Notes: a model not told the origin generated them from the sequence alone. A DNA stretch of 64,000 nucleotides from JBGCEZ01 sp045106735 (GCA_045106735.1 JBGCEZ010000069.1:6925-70924), one strand, 5' to 3'. Positions 1-11,067 are shown, counted from the first letter of the stretch. Translations and numbers: made by a program.

Positions 1-672
1 CATCATCGACTTCTCGATCGATGAGTGGGCTTGTTCGCTGGTGTAGGCGATCAGCGGCGAATCCGCCGTTGCCGCGGGGCCGCGCGCGTTGACCTGCCAA
101 TCGGTGGCCCGTTCTCGCGCGGCCAGCAGCGCACACAGCGTCGCGCTCGACGCCGTGTCCTGGATGACGCCGCCGCCCTCGCTCGTCGACAGGAAGATCT
201 CGGGCAGGCCGAGCATCGGCACCAGCCAGTCCAGCACCCGGGTTTCCACCTCGGTGATGGCCGGGCCGGTCTTCCACAGCATGCCCTGCACGCCGAGGCC
301 CGCGGCCAGCAATTCGCCCAGGATGGAAGGCCCGCTGATGTTGGCCGGGAAGAACGCGAACCAGTTGGGCGACTGCCAGTGGGTCAGCCCCGGCACGACG
401 ATCGAGTCCATGTCCGCGAGCATCGCCTCGAAGGGCTCGCCGGTGACGGGGGCGGCCTCAGGCAGCTTGGCCGCCACCTCGCCGGGAGCGATGTCCGGCA
501 TGACCGGCCGCGACTCGCACGACTCCAGGTAGTCGGCGATCCAGTCGATGACCGCGCGTCCGTGGCGGCGGAATTCATCCGACGACATGTGGTGTTCGGT
601 CGAGGGGGTCGGCAATCCGTGGGGGGCATCGGCGCCGGAATCGGGCGGGGCAGAGTCGTGCATCTGGCCCAT
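1..672 (-). CDS. Pyridoxal-phosphate group II (aromatic-L-amino-acid type) decarboxylase, 3' end beyond window
   Basis: This is the N-terminal 224 residues of a PLP-dependent group II decarboxylase (aromatic-amino-acid, tyrosine or glutamate decarboxylase superfamily), which decarboxylates amino acids to amines in the cytoplasm. Visible family signatures are the N-terminal helix (EFRRHGRAVIDWIADYLES, residues 33-51), the substrate-pocket segment HWQSPNWFAFFPAN (98-111) and the glycine-rich, Ser-containing segment EGGGVIQDTASSATL (165-179) that packs on the PLP phosphate. The Schiff-base lysine lies outside the window. ATG at 672 is chosen; an in-frame ATG at 663 is equally possible and no clear Shine-Dalgarno separates them. 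It starts 21 bp after the stop of the upstream zinc-ribbon gene, so co-transcription is likely. Substrate cannot be assigned from this part. Confidence 0.88.
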   Translation of the reverse strand, partial: MGQMHDSAPPDSGADAPHGLPTPSTEHHMSSDEFRRHGRAVIDWIADYLESCESRPVMPDIAPGEVAAKLPEAAPVTGEPFEAMLADMDSIVVPGLTHWQSPNWFAFFPANISGPSILGELLAAGLGVQGMLWKTGPAITEVETRVLDWLVPMLGLPEIFLSTSEGGGVIQDTASSATLCALLAARERATDWQVNARGPAATADSPLIAYTSEQAHSSIEKSMM

Positions 673-693
673 GGTAGGAAGCGTGGCGGGCAG

Positions 694-1755
694 TTACGGA
701 CCCAAGAGTCCCTCCATGGCCACGAAGCCGACCAGCAGCGATCCCCAGCACATCAGCGTGTACATGAAGGCCCACCGGAAGCCGATCTCGAACTGCTTTT
801 CGGCCGCGATCCCAAAGGCGACCGCGCCAACGAACGGGAGGCACGGGACGATGAACTCCACCCCGACGCCGATCCCCGCGGCCGCCAGGCAGCTCACGGC
901 GATGTCGCCAACCGGTCCGTCGATGGGGCCGCCGAGCACCCCGATGACCAGGGCGGCGATGAACGCGATGGCCGTGAGCCCGACGAACGCGATCAGCACG
1001 AGGATCGCGCCGCCTGCCCCGTCGATCGCCATGCCCACACCGATGGCGGCCGCGACCAGGATCACGGCGGTGAGCACCATGCCCTTGGTCTCGTCGATGT
1101 GGTACGCGGTGTCATCGCGGCCCAGGCGTCGTCGGCGTCGGCCGATCGCGGCGCCGCATTCCGGACAGCGGGCGCTGGTGATGCCGCGGAGCAGGTAGCC
1201 GCAGTCCTCGCAGGCCAACTCGTCGGCCGTGACGCCGCCGAGCTCGACCAGCGCGGAGGTATGGATGCCCTTGCGCCGGTCGTAGCCGCAGTCCGCGCAG
1301 ACATCGTGGGCCGCGGCCATGCGCCGGCCGCACACGTCGCAGGGCACGAGCTTGGTTTCCAGGGTGTCGTGGGTCGGCGCGGCTTCGAGCGGGAGCGGAT
1401 CGTTGAGGGTGCGGCCGTCGCGCGACTCGATGACCAAGCTGCCGTGTCGATGGGGCACTTTGGGCGTGGGCGTGGGCGGCGGGTCGACGGACGCCGGGGC
1501 GACTCGAGTCGCGGGCGATTCGGCGGGCGCGGGGGCCACTGGAGTCTTCGGCGGGACCGCCGTGGGCGCTCGCCCCGCCCGCGCGGCCGACTTCGCCGCC
1601 GCCGCGCTGGGCTTGGCGGACTTCTTGGACCGGCCGGCCAGCAGCCGTCGCCGCTCGTCGATCGACAGGCATGTCAAGCACACCACGAGTTCGCCGGCCC
1701 GCACGTGCGGGTCGCCCTCGGCGATCACCTCGTTGCAACGACGACACGTGGTCAT
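694..1755 (-). CDS. Zinc-ribbon membrane protein (paralogue 1)
   Basis: A 353-residue protein of unknown function. An N-terminal four-cysteine ribbon (CxxC at 4-7 and 26-29) is followed by a Lys/Ala/Pro-rich linker, further CxxC pairs (VPCDVCGRR, CADCGYD) and a CEDCGYLLRG...CPECGAAI ribbon. About four hydrophobic helices then fill the last 120 residues. The CGYxLRG...CPECG module followed by membrane helices is a recurrent planctomycete arrangement. The next gene upstream (1832-2887) has the same layout, so this pair looks like a tandem duplication. The role is unknown; a membrane-anchored zinc-ribbon adaptor or sensor is only an inference. Confidence 0.8.
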   Translation of the reverse strand: MTTCRRCNEVIAEGDPHVRAGELVVCLTCLSIDERRRLLAGRSKKSAKPSAAAAKSAARAGRAPTAVPPKTPVAPAPAESPATRVAPASVDPPPTPTPKVPHRHGSLVIESRDGRTLNDPLPLEAAPTHDTLETKLVPCDVCGRRMAAAHDVCADCGYDRRKGIHTSALVELGGVTADELACEDCGYLLRGITSARCPECGAAIGRRRRRLGRDDTAYHIDETKGMVLTAVILVAAAIGVGMAIDGAGGAILVLIAFVGLTAIAFIAALVIGVLGGPIDGPVGDIAVSCLAAAGIGVGVEFIVPCLPFVGAVAFGIAAEKQFEIGFRWAFMYTLMCWGSLLVGFVAMEGLLGP

Positions 1756-1831
1756 GCAGGACAGGATCCGGAATGCGGGTTGACACGCGGGGCGGCCACC
1801 AGGACGCGGACGAGGCGAACGTTCAGGAGAT

Positions 1832-2887
1832 TCACGCGAACGCGGACGCCAGGATGATCGCGGTCACGCCCGTGGTCACGATGGTGATGGCACTGGTGAT
1901 GTACCCGTCGGACGACTCGAAGTCGGTCATGATGCCCAGGAGCATGCCATAGAACACAAGGGTGATGACAACGCCGAGACCTCTCGGCAGCGGGGCGGCG
2001 ACCACCATCAGGGCGAATGCGGGGGCGTACGCCCCGAGGACTTGAAGAATCAGCATGCCGAGTGGCGAGTCGATGCCGAACCAGACCGCGCCGAGCGCGA
2101 AGTACGTGATGAACGCGACAACGTAGAGGATGCCGAAGGCCAGCAGCGTCCCCGCGAGCTCGATCCCGCCGCCGCGCATGAACCCGACCGCGGCCACGAT
2201 CAGCAAGCCGATCACCGCGGCGATTGCCGGTTGTCGCCAGGCGGCCCGGATCACGTCTTGTTCGATGTCCGCGTAGCGCGACGTCTTCGCCAACTTGACG
2301 CGCTCGCCACACTCCGGACAAGCGCCACTCTTGACGCCGCGCAAGTCCTGGCCGCATGCGTGGCAGGGCCGCGGCGGGCCGGCGGTGCCGCCGACCTTGG
2401 CCTTGCGGGCGGCTCGGGCGCGGCGGGCTGCTTCTGATTCGATCGCCGGCGTCTGCGGGTCCAAGCGGACGGTGGACGGCGCGGCATTGGCCGGGCGTGG
2501 CGTCTCCGGCTCGAGGCCGAATGCTCCGTCGTCATCGGATGCGGTGGTCGATGTGCCGGATGCCGCTGCCGCCGTTGCTGCCGCCGTTGCTGCCGCCGCT
2601 GCTGCGGTCGCCGTTGCGTTTCGTGGCGTGTTCGCCTTTGTCGTCGCCTTCGCCGCGACTCGGTCGGCCCCGGCGGGATTGGACGAGGGCGCCGGTGCGG
2701 CCGCCCGCGCGGACTTCGCCTGCCGCTCCACCGCCGCCCGTTCGGCGTCCGTCAGGCAATCAAGGCAGATCGCCGCACCGTCCTTGCGACGCACGCGCGG
2801 CAGGGCCCCGATCACCTCTTCGCATCGGACGCAGACTTCATTCGGATTGTCCCCGGGCAGGTCGCCGCCAGCTCGATCAGCACACAT
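1832..2887 (-). CDS. Zinc-ribbon membrane protein (paralogue 2)
   Basis: A 351-residue relative of the neighbouring gene at 694-1755. It has CxxC pairs at residues 19-22 and 41-44, then a long Ala/Thr-rich linker, a CHACGQDLRG...CPECGERV ribbon, and several C-terminal membrane helices. The linker is partly encoded by a 12-bp tandem repeat (gctgccgccgtt, three copies at 2565-2600 on the plus strand), giving poly-Ala on the coding strand and suggesting slippage-driven length change. The start at 2887 is the first in-frame start; residues 1-17 look poorly conserved, so the true start could be slightly downstream. Function unknown. Confidence 0.78.
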   Translation of the reverse strand: MCADRAGGDLPGDNPNEVCVRCEEVIGALPRVRRKDGAAICLDCLTDAERAAVERQAKSARAAAPAPSSNPAGADRVAAKATTKANTPRNATATAAAAAATAAATAAAASGTSTTASDDDGAFGLEPETPRPANAAPSTVRLDPQTPAIESEAARRARAARKAKVGGTAGPPRPCHACGQDLRGVKSGACPECGERVKLAKTSRYADIEQDVIRAAWRQPAIAAVIGLLIVAAVGFMRGGGIELAGTLLAFGILYVVAFITYFALGAVWFGIDSPLGMLILQVLGAYAPAFALMVVAAPLPRGLGVVITLVFYGMLLGIMTDFESSDGYITSAITIVTTGVTAIILASAFA

Positions 2888-2951
2888 GATTTCAAGGATA
2901 TCGATCTCGCCGCACCCCGCGAGTCGCCGATCGGGGACATCGAGACATGTC

Positions 2952-2986
2952 GTTCCGCGAACGGAACTGGGCCCGCATCAGCGGGC
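2952..2986. other. Two adjacent perfect hairpins in a 388-bp gene-free stretch (2888-3275)
   Basis: GTTCCG-CGAA-CGGAAC (2952-2967) is followed three bases later by GCCCGC-ATCA-GCGGGC (2971-2986). They lie 65-100 nt upstream of the start of the gene at 1832-2887, so on the minus strand they would sit in its 5' leader; on that strand the loops read UUCG and UGAU. Neither has a U-run, so they are not classical terminators. The rest of 2888-3275 contains no convincing gene, only the terminator-like hairpin at 3198-3216. Confidence 0.4.
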
Positions 2987-3197
2987 TCAACCGACGAATG
3001 GTGCAGTTGCGCTGGGGAATTGGGGCAAATTCGAGCGTCCGCGGTCGCGGCTGATGGCGTTGCATTCCGCCCATCGTCGCCATGTTGCGATCAGCATGCG
3101 TGCACCCGACGCGGAAGTTGCGGATGCAACATTCATTGAAACATCGAATGGAGGAAAAAGAGGGAGCCGATGGCGGGAGATGAAGAGGTGGCGTGGT

Positions 3198-3216
3198 AAG
3201 AAGCCTCTGGCTTCTT
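3198..3216 (-). terminator. Probable terminator hairpin after the sulfatase gene
   Basis: AAGAAGCC-TCT-GGCTTCTT is a perfect 8-bp stem with a 3-nt loop, 60 bp downstream of the sulfatase stop codon. On the minus strand the stem itself ends in a short U-rich stretch (GGCUUCUU), but no long U-run follows, so termination is plausible rather than certain. Confidence 0.4.
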
Positions 3217-3275
3217 CGCGAGGACACCCGTGCGGGCCATGCCGGACCTTGATGGACGGTGGCGACTGCGTTCGC

Positions 3276-5033
3276 TTACGGCGCGGTCGGCTCGCGGGTT
3301 GCCGCTTCATCCAACCACGCCGCCAGCCCCGCGTCCGGCCATGCCACCGGCTCGCCGGTATCGCGGCGGATGGAACGCATCGCGCCGCGAGCCCGCAGGG
3401 CCTCCGTCAGCGCGGTGGCAAGACGCTGCGCGATTTCCGGTTGCTCCCGCGCCCGTGACCGCGTCTCCCCGAGATCTTCGGTCAGGTTGAACAGTTCGAA
3501 GCGCGGTGCGTGCTCGGGATCGTGGTAGTGGATCAGCTTCCAGTCGCCGAGCCGAATCCAGGACGCGGGGCCGTAGCCAGGTCCCTTGGCCGCCCACATG
3601 TTGGGCAGATGCCAGACGAACGGCCGCTCGCCCAGGCTCGCGCCGGCGTCCCGCAGCACCGCCCCAAGATCGCGGCCGTCGATTCGATCGTCGTCGGCGG
3701 CGCTCGCGCCCGCCGCGGCGAGGATCGTGGTGAACAGATCCTCGGCGATCATGGGTTCGCCGGTCGTACTGCCGGCCGCGACCACGCCCGGCCAGCGCAC
3801 GAGCATCGGCACGCGGCTGCCGCCTTCGCGGGCGCTGCCTTTTCCGTTGGAGAGCGGCCGGTTGTGCGTATTGCGCTCCCCGCCGCGCGCGTGGTCGGAC
3901 AAGCCGCCGTTGTCGCTGAAGAAGACGACCAGCGTGTTGCTGGCGAGTTCGAGTCGGTCGAGCTCGGCCAGCACGTCGGCCAGTGACCGGTCCATCGCTT
4001 CGACCATGGAGGCGTAGGCCGCCTCCGTCGCGTCGAGCGCGTCGTACGCTTCCACGTACCGGGCATCGGGCATGATCGGCGTGTGCACCGCGTAGTGCGA
4101 CAGATGCAAGAAGAACGGGGCGTCGCGCATCGCCGCATCGCGCAGGGCGGCGATCGCTTCGCGGGTGAGGGCTTCGGTGAGGTTCACGTCCGTGCCGTGG
4201 TAGTCGGCCAGGCCGGGTACGTCCCACACGCTCGGCTGCTCGGGCTGGCCGCGCCGCCGCCCGCCGGCGTAGTGGTGCTCGCCGTGGTAGCTGCCGGGGG
4301 CGCCGGCCGCGTGCCCGGCGATATTGACATTGAAACCGATGGCCGTGGGGTCGGCGGCGGGCGTGTCCATGGCCGCGAAGTGCGCCTTGCCGACGTGGAT
4401 CGTGTGGTAGCCGGCGGCCCGGAGGCGCGCGGGCAGCGCGCTGGCCCGAACGCTGCGGGGAATCGCTGGCCCGGCGTCCTCGGCCGGGACGAGGCCATTG
4501 ACGTTCCACGCCGGGAACGTCAGCCGAGGATGTTTCGCGTCGGTCGATTGGCCGCGGCGCAGCGTCCAACTCGTGACCATGTGCCGGGCCGCGTTCAGGC
4601 CGGTGATCATCGAGATTCGCGACGGCGAACAGATCGGCGTGGCGTAGGCATCGGTCCAGCGCATGCCCTCGCCGGCCAGACGCTGCATGGCCGGCGTGCG
4701 GTACCGGGCGTTGAGTGGCGTGGGGTCGGGGCCGAAGGGCACGGACGTGTCCTGCCAGCCCATGTCGTCCACCAAGAAGACGACGATGTTTGGCGGCACG
4801 GCGGGGAGTGTGTCCGGGGCGACGTCGCCATCGCCGGCGGTGCTCGTTGCGGCGCTGGCGGTGGCGGGGCGAGGCGCGGGCGCGCCGCCAGCGACCGGGC
4901 TGGCCAGTAGGGCCGCGCTGATGGTCCCGCCGACGGCGGTCGCGATGGCCAGGCTCGCCGCGATGGTTCTGGCGATGCGGCGGCCGGCAGAGCGGACGAA
5001 CAAGCTGACGAACGGGCGGCGGGCGAGGGGCAT
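3276..5033 (-). CDS. Secreted arylsulfatase (formylglycine-type, S1 family)
   Basis: A 585-residue type I sulfatase that would hydrolyse sulfate esters on exported or environmental substrates. An N-terminal export signal (Arg-rich, then AASLAIATAVGGTISAALLAS) and an Ala/Pro spacer precede the catalytic domain. Metal-binding Asp-Asp occurs in IVVFLVDDMGWQD, and the formylglycine motif CSPSR near residue 135 carries the Cys to be oxidised. GKAHFA, HLSHYAVHTP and VVFFSDNGG complete the usual active-site set. ATG at 5033 is preferred over a TTG 12 bp upstream because GGAG sits 6 nt before it. Planctomycetes typically use many such enzymes on sulfated polysaccharides; the sulfotransferase at 16728-18218 is not linked to it. 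Substrate unknown. Confidence 0.93.
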   Translation of the reverse strand: MPLARRPFVSLFVRSAGRRIARTIAASLAIATAVGGTISAALLASPVAGGAPAPRPATASAATSTAGDGDVAPDTLPAVPPNIVVFLVDDMGWQDTSVPFGPDPTPLNARYRTPAMQRLAGEGMRWTDAYATPICSPSRISMITGLNAARHMVTSWTLRRGQSTDAKHPRLTFPAWNVNGLVPAEDAGPAIPRSVRASALPARLRAAGYHTIHVGKAHFAAMDTPAADPTAIGFNVNIAGHAAGAPGSYHGEHHYAGGRRRGQPEQPSVWDVPGLADYHGTDVNLTEALTREAIAALRDAAMRDAPFFLHLSHYAVHTPIMPDARYVEAYDALDATEAAYASMVEAMDRSLADVLAELDRLELASNTLVVFFSDNGGLSDHARGGERNTHNRPLSNGKGSAREGGSRVPMLVRWPGVVAAGSTTGEPMIAEDLFTTILAAAGASAADDDRIDGRDLGAVLRDAGASLGERPFVWHLPNMWAAKGPGYGPASWIRLGDWKLIHYHDPEHAPRFELFNLTEDLGETRSRAREQPEIAQRLATALTEALRARGAMRSIRRDTGEPVAWPDAGLAAWLDEAATREPTAP

Positions 5034-5416
5034 GACGCACTCCAAAGCAGGGATCGCCCGACGCTACCGGCGGCCGACGCTGTCGTCGCCCGCAACGGCG
5101 GGTGGTCTGCGCTTTTGCGGCGTTTCCAGGCTGGAATGCGTCGTGTGCGTCGGCTGGAATCGCCTCCTCCGATGCGCGAACCCGGGAACTTCCGCGATCC
5201 GGCCCGATTCCGATTCGCCGCACCGATGACAAACCGCCGCGCGGACCGATATCCCCAACCCCCGCACCCCGGGTCCCGTTCCGGGGCACCTGGCCAAGCG
5301 CCGAAACCGTGCACGATCCGCGTGGTTCTTTCGCTTCGTCCGATAGTCAGCGGGATATGGTGTCGCCCCGGCCACTCCGGCCGGACTCCTCCAACTCGTC
5401 CGTGGGCCCCACGTCC
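5034..5416. other. Divergent intergenic region between sulfatase and mrp operon
   Basis: About 380 bp separate the divergent sulfatase and mrpA starts and must hold both promoters. I see no gene. A GTG-initiated extension of mrpA would run through most of it, but the conserved MrpA N-terminus begins at 5417. No promoter box is clear enough to call. Confidence 0.5.
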
Positions 5417-8044
5417 ATGCTCCTTGCCGCTGTCCTCACGATCTTCCTTGCCGCGGCCCTCGCTCCGCTGATCCATCGCGTGATCGGCGACCGGGCCGGG
5501 TTGGCGATTGCGGCGGTACCGGCGATCTGGTTCGTGGTCTTCGCGGCCCAGGTGCCCGGCGTTGCCGCCCTGCACGGGACCGTCGGCCTCGAAAAGCCGA
5601 GCCATTCGGCGGCCGCTGGCGCCCCCCACGATGGTGCGGTCGCCCCCCACGACGGCGATCCCTCCGCCGACGCCCCCCCCAACGCCAGCTCGGCCGATGA
5701 CGCCGACGCGGCCCACGACGCGGCCGCCACCAAGAAGGCCAAACTCAAAGAAGGCCTCGGTGGCGTCGGCAGCATCGCCGTCGGCGACCCGGAACACATC
5801 TCGCTCATCGACCAGCCCGGCCTCGGGTTCGACATCGCCCTGTCGATGCGGCTCGACGGCCTGTCGCTGATGTTCGCCTTGCTCATCACCGGCATCGGCG
5901 CCCTCGTCCTGACCTACACCAGCAGCTACCTCGCCCGGGACGTGCGCATGCCGCGTTTCCTGGCCGTGCTCAGTGCGTTCATGGCGTCGATGTTGGGCAT
6001 GGTCCTGGCCGACGACATCCTCGTGATGTTCGTCTTCTGGGAACTGACGAGCATCACCTCGTACCTGCTGATTGGCTTTGACCGCCACCGGGCCGCGGCC
6101 CGCCGGGCGGCGATGCAGGCCCTCGTCATCACCGCGTCCGGCGGTCTGGCCATGCTCGCCGGGCTCCTGATCCTGGCGTCGATCAACAACGGCGACTTCT
6201 CGATTCGCGGCATGGTCGCGGCCCGCGAGTCGCTGCAGGCGTCGCCGCTGATCACCGCGGCGATGGTCCTGGTGCTTGCCGGCTGCTTCACCAAGAGTGC
6301 CCAGTTCCCGTTCCACTTCTGGCTGCCCAACGCGATGGAAGCGCCGACCCCGGTCAGCAGCTACCTGCACTCGGCGACCATGGTGAAGGCCGGCGTCTAC
6401 CTGATCGCCCGTCTCAACCCCGTCTTTGGCGGCGGGGCCGGACACTGGGAATCGGTGCTCGTCTTGTTCGCCGGCGTGACCGCGATTCTCACCGCGTTCC
6501 TCGCCCTGCGGCAGTACGCCCTCAAGAAGCTGCTCGCCTACAGCACCACCGCGTCGCTGTCGGTCATCATCATGGGCATTGGAATCGGCACCAAGGCCGG
6601 GGCCAAGGGGGCCATGGTCTTCCTGCTCGCCCACGCCCTCTACAAGTGCTGCCTCTTCCAGACGGCCGGCAACCTCACCCACGCCACGGGCGAGAAGGAC
6701 GTCAAGAAGCTCTCCGGCCTGCGGAAGGCGATGCCCATCGCCGCGGCTGGCGGCATGCTCGGCGGCCTGGCGATGATCGGCATCCCGCCGATGTTCGGCT
6801 ACCTCGGCAAGGAGTCGATGGCCGTGGCCACCTGGGGCGCCCCCGCGGCCAAGTGGTTCGTGGTGTTCGCGCTGATCTGCGCCGGCTCCGTTTTCGTCAT
6901 GATCGGCGGGGCGACGGGCGTGCGTCCATTCCTGGGCGAGCCGCGCGAAACGAAGCTCACCCCGCACGAAGCGCCGTGGTCCATGTGGCTCGGCCCCGTC
7001 GTGCTCGGCGTCCTGGGACTCGTCCTTGGGTTGGCCTTGCCGCTGACCGGCACGTACCTGATCGGCCCCGCCGCGTCGGCCGTTCGCGGCACGACCGTCG
7101 GCGTGCACCTGTCCTTCTGGCACGGCGTCAACGTGCCGCTGCTCATCGACCTGATCATGCTCGCCCTCGGCTTCACGCTGCTTTGGCGACGCGCGTCGAT
7201 CGAGTCGGCCATGAGTTCGCTCGATGGCGCCTTTGCCCGCGGTCCCGATCGCGGCTTTGACGTACTGATGGCCGGGATCGGCGGCTTTGCCCGCACGCTC
7301 ACCCGCATCCTGCAGAACGGTTCGCTGCCCTGGTACCTGATCACCGTGCTGGTGTTCGCGATGGCCGTGCTTGGCCCCGCGGTCTGGCGTGGGCTCGGCG
7401 ACGTGGGCACCACCGCTGGCGTCCGCGACACGGTGATGGACCTGCAGGCCCACGAAGTCCTGACCTGCTTGAGCATCCTGCTCGGCTGCTACGCGATGGT
7501 CCGCACGCGTTCGCGCCTCAGTGCGATCGGCGCCCTGGGTCTGGTCGGCTTTGCCGTCGCCTTGATCTTCGTCTTCTACGGCGCCCCCGACCTGGCCATC
7601 ACCCAGTTCCTGGTGGAGACGCTCAGCGTCCTGTTGCTGGTGTTGGTGTTCTACCGCTTGCCGTCGTTCAAGCACTTCTCCCGCCGGTCGACGCGGATTC
7701 GCGACGGGGCAATCGCCATCGCCGTGGGCGTGGTCATGGCCACGCTGGTCATGGTCGCCGCCGAAACCGAGATCGGCGACCGCGAAGTGCGGGAGTACTA
7801 CGGCGAAGTCAGCTACCTGGAAGCGCACGGCAAGAACGTCGTCAACGTCATCCTGGTCGACTTCCGCAGCATCGACACGATGGGCGAGATCACCGTGCTC
7901 ATGATCGCCGCCCTCGGCGTGTTCGGCCTGATGAAGCTTCGGCCGAAGGGCCGCGATGCCACGGCGGGCGATGGGGCAGGCGATGGCGCGGGCGACGGCG
8001 ACGGCTCCACCGCGACTCCCGAACCGGGAGATGCCGCCTCATGA
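5417..8044 (+). CDS. mrpA: Na+/H+ antiporter subunit A (MrpA/MnhA)
   Basis: The largest subunit of the Mrp cation/proton antiporter, a NuoL-like proton-channel protein fused to a C-terminal MrpB-like (DUF4040/MnhB-type) section. Key features are FWELTSITSYLLIGF with the membrane Glu, the MVKAGVYL Lys helix, the tail segment FVFYGAPDLAITQFLVETLSVLLLVLVFYRLP, and GEITVLMIAALGVFGLM. Length is 875 residues. ATG 5417 fits the family N-terminus; ATG 5357 would add 20 residues. Oddities are a roughly 70-residue His/Asp/Ala-rich insertion (about 55-125) between the first helices and the core, and a Gly/Asp repeat tail. The stop overlaps the mrpB start by four bases (ATGA). It acts in the inner membrane in Na+ export and pH homeostasis. 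Confidence 0.95.
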   Translation: MLLAAVLTIFLAAALAPLIHRVIGDRAGLAIAAVPAIWFVVFAAQVPGVAALHGTVGLEKPSHSAAAGAPHDGAVAPHDGDPSADAPPNASSADDADAAHDAAATKKAKLKEGLGGVGSIAVGDPEHISLIDQPGLGFDIALSMRLDGLSLMFALLITGIGALVLTYTSSYLARDVRMPRFLAVLSAFMASMLGMVLADDILVMFVFWELTSITSYLLIGFDRHRAAARRAAMQALVITASGGLAMLAGLLILASINNGDFSIRGMVAARESLQASPLITAAMVLVLAGCFTKSAQFPFHFWLPNAMEAPTPVSSYLHSATMVKAGVYLIARLNPVFGGGAGHWESVLVLFAGVTAILTAFLALRQYALKKLLAYSTTASLSVIIMGIGIGTKAGAKGAMVFLLAHALYKCCLFQTAGNLTHATGEKDVKKLSGLRKAMPIAAAGGMLGGLAMIGIPPMFGYLGKESMAVATWGAPAAKWFVVFALICAGSVFVMIGGATGVRPFLGEPRETKLTPHEAPWSMWLGPVVLGVLGLVLGLALPLTGTYLIGPAASAVRGTTVGVHLSFWHGVNVPLLIDLIMLALGFTLLWRRASIESAMSSLDGAFARGPDRGFDVLMAGIGGFARTLTRILQNGSLPWYLITVLVFAMAVLGPAVWRGLGDVGTTAGVRDTVMDLQAHEVLTCLSILLGCYAMVRTRSRLSAIGALGLVGFAVALIFVFYGAPDLAITQFLVETLSVLLLVLVFYRLPSFKHFSRRSTRIRDGAIAIAVGVVMATLVMVAAETEIGDREVREYYGEVSYLEAHGKNVVNVILVDFRSIDTMGEITVLMIAALGVFGLMKLRPKGRDATAGDGAGDGAGDGDGSTATPEPGDAAS

Positions 8045-8433
8045 CTTCTGCTTCGATCATCCTGCGCACCGTGGCCCGCGGCGTGATGCCGTTGATGCTG
8101 CTGTTTGCGGTGTTCTTGTTCCTCAAGGGCCACTACGAGCCGGGCGGTGGATTCATCGCCGGCTTGGTCGCCGCGAGCGGCTACCTCGTGTACGCCCTGG
8201 CGTTCGGCGTGGACCAGGCCCGCGAGCTGCTGCGGGTCAATCCCGTCGCCCTCATGGCCGTTGGACTGTTCATCGCCCTGGTGGCCGGCGTCATTGGCCT
8301 GGCCATGGGACGTCCGTTCATGGCCGGCGTGTGGGTCGGCCCCGTTGGCACCCCGGTGCTCTTTGACCTGGGCGTGTTCCTGGTCGTCGTCGGCGTGACC
8401 CTCACTTCGATCTTCACGTTGGCGGAGGACTGA
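8041..8433 (+). CDS. mrpB: Na+/H+ antiporter subunit B (MrpB/MnhB)
   Basis: A 130-residue membrane protein with the MnhB signature: a first helix ending FLFLKGHYEPGGGFIAGLVAASGYLVY, two more helices, and VGVTLTSIFTLAED at the C-terminus. It is an essential small subunit of the seven-subunit Mrp antiporter. Its start overlaps the mrpA stop (ATGA) and mrpC begins 5 bp after its stop, as expected for stoichiometric co-translation. Confidence 0.95.
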   Translation: MTSASIILRTVARGVMPLMLLFAVFLFLKGHYEPGGGFIAGLVAASGYLVYALAFGVDQARELLRVNPVALMAVGLFIALVAGVIGLAMGRPFMAGVWVGPVGTPVLFDLGVFLVVVGVTLTSIFTLAED

Positions 8434-8438
8434 GAACC

Positions 8439-8785
8439 ATGACGCTCCTCCTGGCCATCACGATCGGCGCGATGTACGCCACCGCGGTGTACCTCATCCT
8501 GCGCCGCAGCATCGTCAAGCTGCTGATCGGCCTGTCGATGCTCGCCCACGGCGGCAACCTGCTCGTCTTTGTCGCCGGCGGACTGGCTCCGCGCGGTGAG
8601 TCGCCGCTCATCCGGCCGACCGAAAAGGTCCTCCGCGAAGGCACGCAGGACCCGATTCCCGAAGCCTTGGTGCTGACCGCGATCGTCATCGGCTTTGGCG
8701 TGCTCGCCTTTGCCCTGACGCTCTTCAAGCAGGCCTACAACGCCACCGGTACCGACGACGTTCAAGCGATGCAGGATCCGGCGGC

Positions 8786-8789
<4 letters not shown>
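8439..8789 (+). CDS. mrpC: Na+/H+ antiporter subunit C (MrpC/MnhC, NuoK-like)
   Basis: A 116-residue, three-helix NuoK homologue. The motifs YLILRRSIVKLLIGLSMLAHGGNLLVF and DPIPEALVLTAIVIGFGVLAFALTLF are diagnostic, the conserved DPxPQALVLTAIVI box in particular. It forms part of the membrane arm shared between Mrp antiporters and complex I. The stop overlaps the mrpD start (ATGA). Confidence 0.95.
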
Positions 8790-10587
<1,798 letters not shown>

Positions 10588-10591
<4 letters not shown>

Positions 10592-11067
10592 AGGCATTCA
10601 TCGCCAACATCGGCCTGGCCGTGGCCTGGGCGCTCATCACCGATGACTTCAGCACGCACAACGTGGTGATCGGCCTCGTGATGGGCTACGTGCTCTTCCT
10701 GCTGCTCGCCCCGGCCATGGGCGAAGGCGCGACCGGCTACGTGCGCCGCGTCGGGCGGATCGCGGCGTTCATCGCCTTCTTCGCCCGCGAGATGGTGAAG
10801 GCGAACCTGCGCATGGTCTACCACGTCCTGACGCCGCACTCGTCCATGAGCCCCGGCGTGGTCGGCGTGCCGCTCGAACCGGCCAGCGATCTTGAGATCA
10901 CGCTGCTGGCGAACCTCGTCACGCTGACGCCGGGCACGCTCTCGGTCGATGTTTCCGGCGATCGCCGCACGCTGTACGTGCACGCGGTTGACTGCGTGGA
11001 CCCCGAGGCGGTCCGCAAGGAGATCAAGGACGGCTTCGAAGCACGCCTGCTGGAGCTGACCCGATGA
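10588..11067 (+). CDS. mrpE: Na+/H+ antiporter subunit E (MrpE/MnhE)
   Basis: A 159-residue MnhE-family protein: an N-terminal membrane pair, the FFAREMVKANLRMVYHVLTP connector, and the soluble domain with LVTLTPGTLSVDVSGDRRTLYVHAVD, the family's LITLTPGTL..DV hallmark. Its start overlaps mrpD (GTGA) and its stop overlaps mrpF (ATGA). Confidence 0.95.

Noticed and set aside
25..1857. A 610-codon plus-strand open frame
   Set aside because: It is antisense to the PLP decarboxylase and zinc-ribbon genes, which have recognisable domains. The frame stays open only because of high GC and encodes Arg/Gly/His-rich sequence without motifs.
4607..7828. A 1073-codon minus-strand open frame across the sulfatase start and mrpA
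   Set aside because: It overlaps the unmistakable mrpA coding region in antisense and part of the sulfatase in another frame; no domain or signal is visible.
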